NCBI RefSeq assembly: GCF_030547005.1
Contig: NZ_JAUOPN010000014.1
Span: 62,001 to 126,000, forward strand
From: Maribacter sp. 1_MG-2023
Lineage (GTDB): Bacteria; Bacteroidota; Bacteroidia; Flavobacteriales; Flavobacteriaceae
DNA length: 64,000 nt
Direction of reading: 5' to 3'
Shown here in pieces: positions 63,575 through 64,000 of this stretch; position 1 is the stretch's first letter; each line of letters starts with the position of its first letter. Both the position numbers and the translations under genes were made by a program. A model generated the notes under the pieces. That model made no database searches. It was not told the DNA's origin and saw only the letters and a list, made by a program, of their open reading frames with translations.

Positions 63575-64000
63575 ATTCAAATTCAGAAGTAAAATGAAAT
63601 TTTACCGATGGATATTTTTGTTGTGTCATTTGCAAAGAAAATTGAGAGTCTGCTAGAAAAACTAGTTGTCCTTTTTTGTCCTTTGCTAAGAACTTTTGCT
63701 TTACGCGTTCAAATTCTTTGAATTCATCAGTTTTTCTATTCTCTATACCCACCCAACAGGCTTTATGTACATTAAAGTTTTCGTAACTACATTTAGCACC
63801 ATATTCATGCTCAAGCCTATACTGTATAACTTCAAACTGCAAAGCACCTACAGTTCCGATGATTTTTCTTCCATTAAGTTCTAGGGTGAATAATTGGGCG
63901 ACACCTTCGTCCATTAACTGGTCAATGCCCTTATTGAGTTGTTTGGACTTCATAGGGTCAGCATTGTTGATATACCTGAAGTGTTCAGGAGAGAAGCTAG
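63573..64000 (-). CDS. prfC: Peptide chain release factor 3, C-terminal part (5' end outside window)
   Basis: The frame continues past the right edge: SFSPEHFRYINNADPMKSKQ lies just before the ATG at 63953, so this ATG is internal. The following QLNKGIDQLMDEGVAQLFTL and GRKIIGTVGALQFEVIQYRL are the C-terminal domain of RF3, the GTPase that removes RF1 and RF2 from the ribosome. About 140 codons are visible. The true start is outside. Confidence 0.95.
   Translation of the reverse strand, partial: SFSPEHFRYINNADPMKSKQLNKGIDQLMDEGVAQLFTLELNGRKIIGTVGALQFEVIQYRLEHEYGAKCSYENFNVHKACWVGIENRKTDEFKEFERVKQKFLAKDKKGQLVFLADSQFSLQMTQQKYPSVKFHFTSEFE

Overview
The window is a contiguous, gene-dense piece of a chromosome from a flavobacterium (phylum Bacteroidota), most likely a marine member of the Flavobacteriaceae; the genus is not determined. 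The evidence is the low G+C content, the near absence of Shine-Dalgarno sequences, promoters of the Bacteroidota type (TTG or TTTG, about 19 bases, then TAnnTTTG), lineage-typical families (DUF2851, the 42-residue ribosomal protein THX, DUF3467, short lipoproteins with an LLFSC-type lipobox) and the gene order. I see no insertion sequence, prophage, CRISPR array or rRNA operon.

Layout. 1-5.1 kb: 3' part of valS, a dienelactone-hydrolase-like protein, a 55-residue membrane protein, a creatininase-family amidohydrolase and a DoxX-like protein. 5.2-10 kb (minus): rsfS, ftsH, a LUD-domain protein, cdsA, psd and an acyl-CoA-binding protein in one cluster. 10-12.4 kb: birA, an SRPBCC protein, pyrE and a NUDIX hydrolase; pyrE and the NUDIX gene have overlapping divergent start codons. 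12.4-18.5 kb (minus): an M14 peptidase lipoprotein, a single-domain response regulator, and two paralogous three-PAS histidine kinases. 18.5-24 kb: coaD and ddl (minus); a PASTA protein, an RluD-type pseudouridine synthase, yaaA, a small lipoprotein and a UDG-like protein (plus); THX (minus). 24-31.2 kb: ppc, a six-repeat lipoprotein, a small unknown protein and an M20 peptidase. 31.5-38.3 kb (minus): the complete trp operon trpE-G-D-C-F-B-A plus a small membrane protein, preceded by a trp attenuator. 38.4-49.9 kb: a DoxX-like membrane protein, YceI/nitroreductase/MarR, a rhodanese, DUF2851, PspC-like, a K+ channel/RCK protein, an AGCS symporter, an HhH protein, an acyl-CoA dehydrogenase, rpsU, a Xer-type recombinase and hpf. 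49.9-63.2 kb (plus): tRNA-Thr, -Tyr, -Gly, -Thr, tuf, tRNA-Trp, secE, nusG, rplK, rplA, rplJ, rplL, rpoB, rpoC. The window ends with a DUF3467 gene and the 3' part of prfC (minus).

The strongest regulatory signal is ahead of trpE. A consensus promoter places the transcript start a few bases before an 18-codon leader peptide with three consecutive Trp codons, followed by mutually exclusive hairpins and a terminator. This is a complete ribosome-mediated trp attenuator in a flavobacterium, with an almost leaderless leader ORF. A second is the strong Shine-Dalgarno of rpsU, the expected exception in this phylum. Other items worth checking are: a lipoprotein whose six repeats alternate their cysteine positions strictly, implying a two-repeat unit; nested palindromes at the marR promoter; the face-to-face pyrE/NUDIX start region; and a short palindromic dispersed-repeat-like element inside the tRNA cluster.
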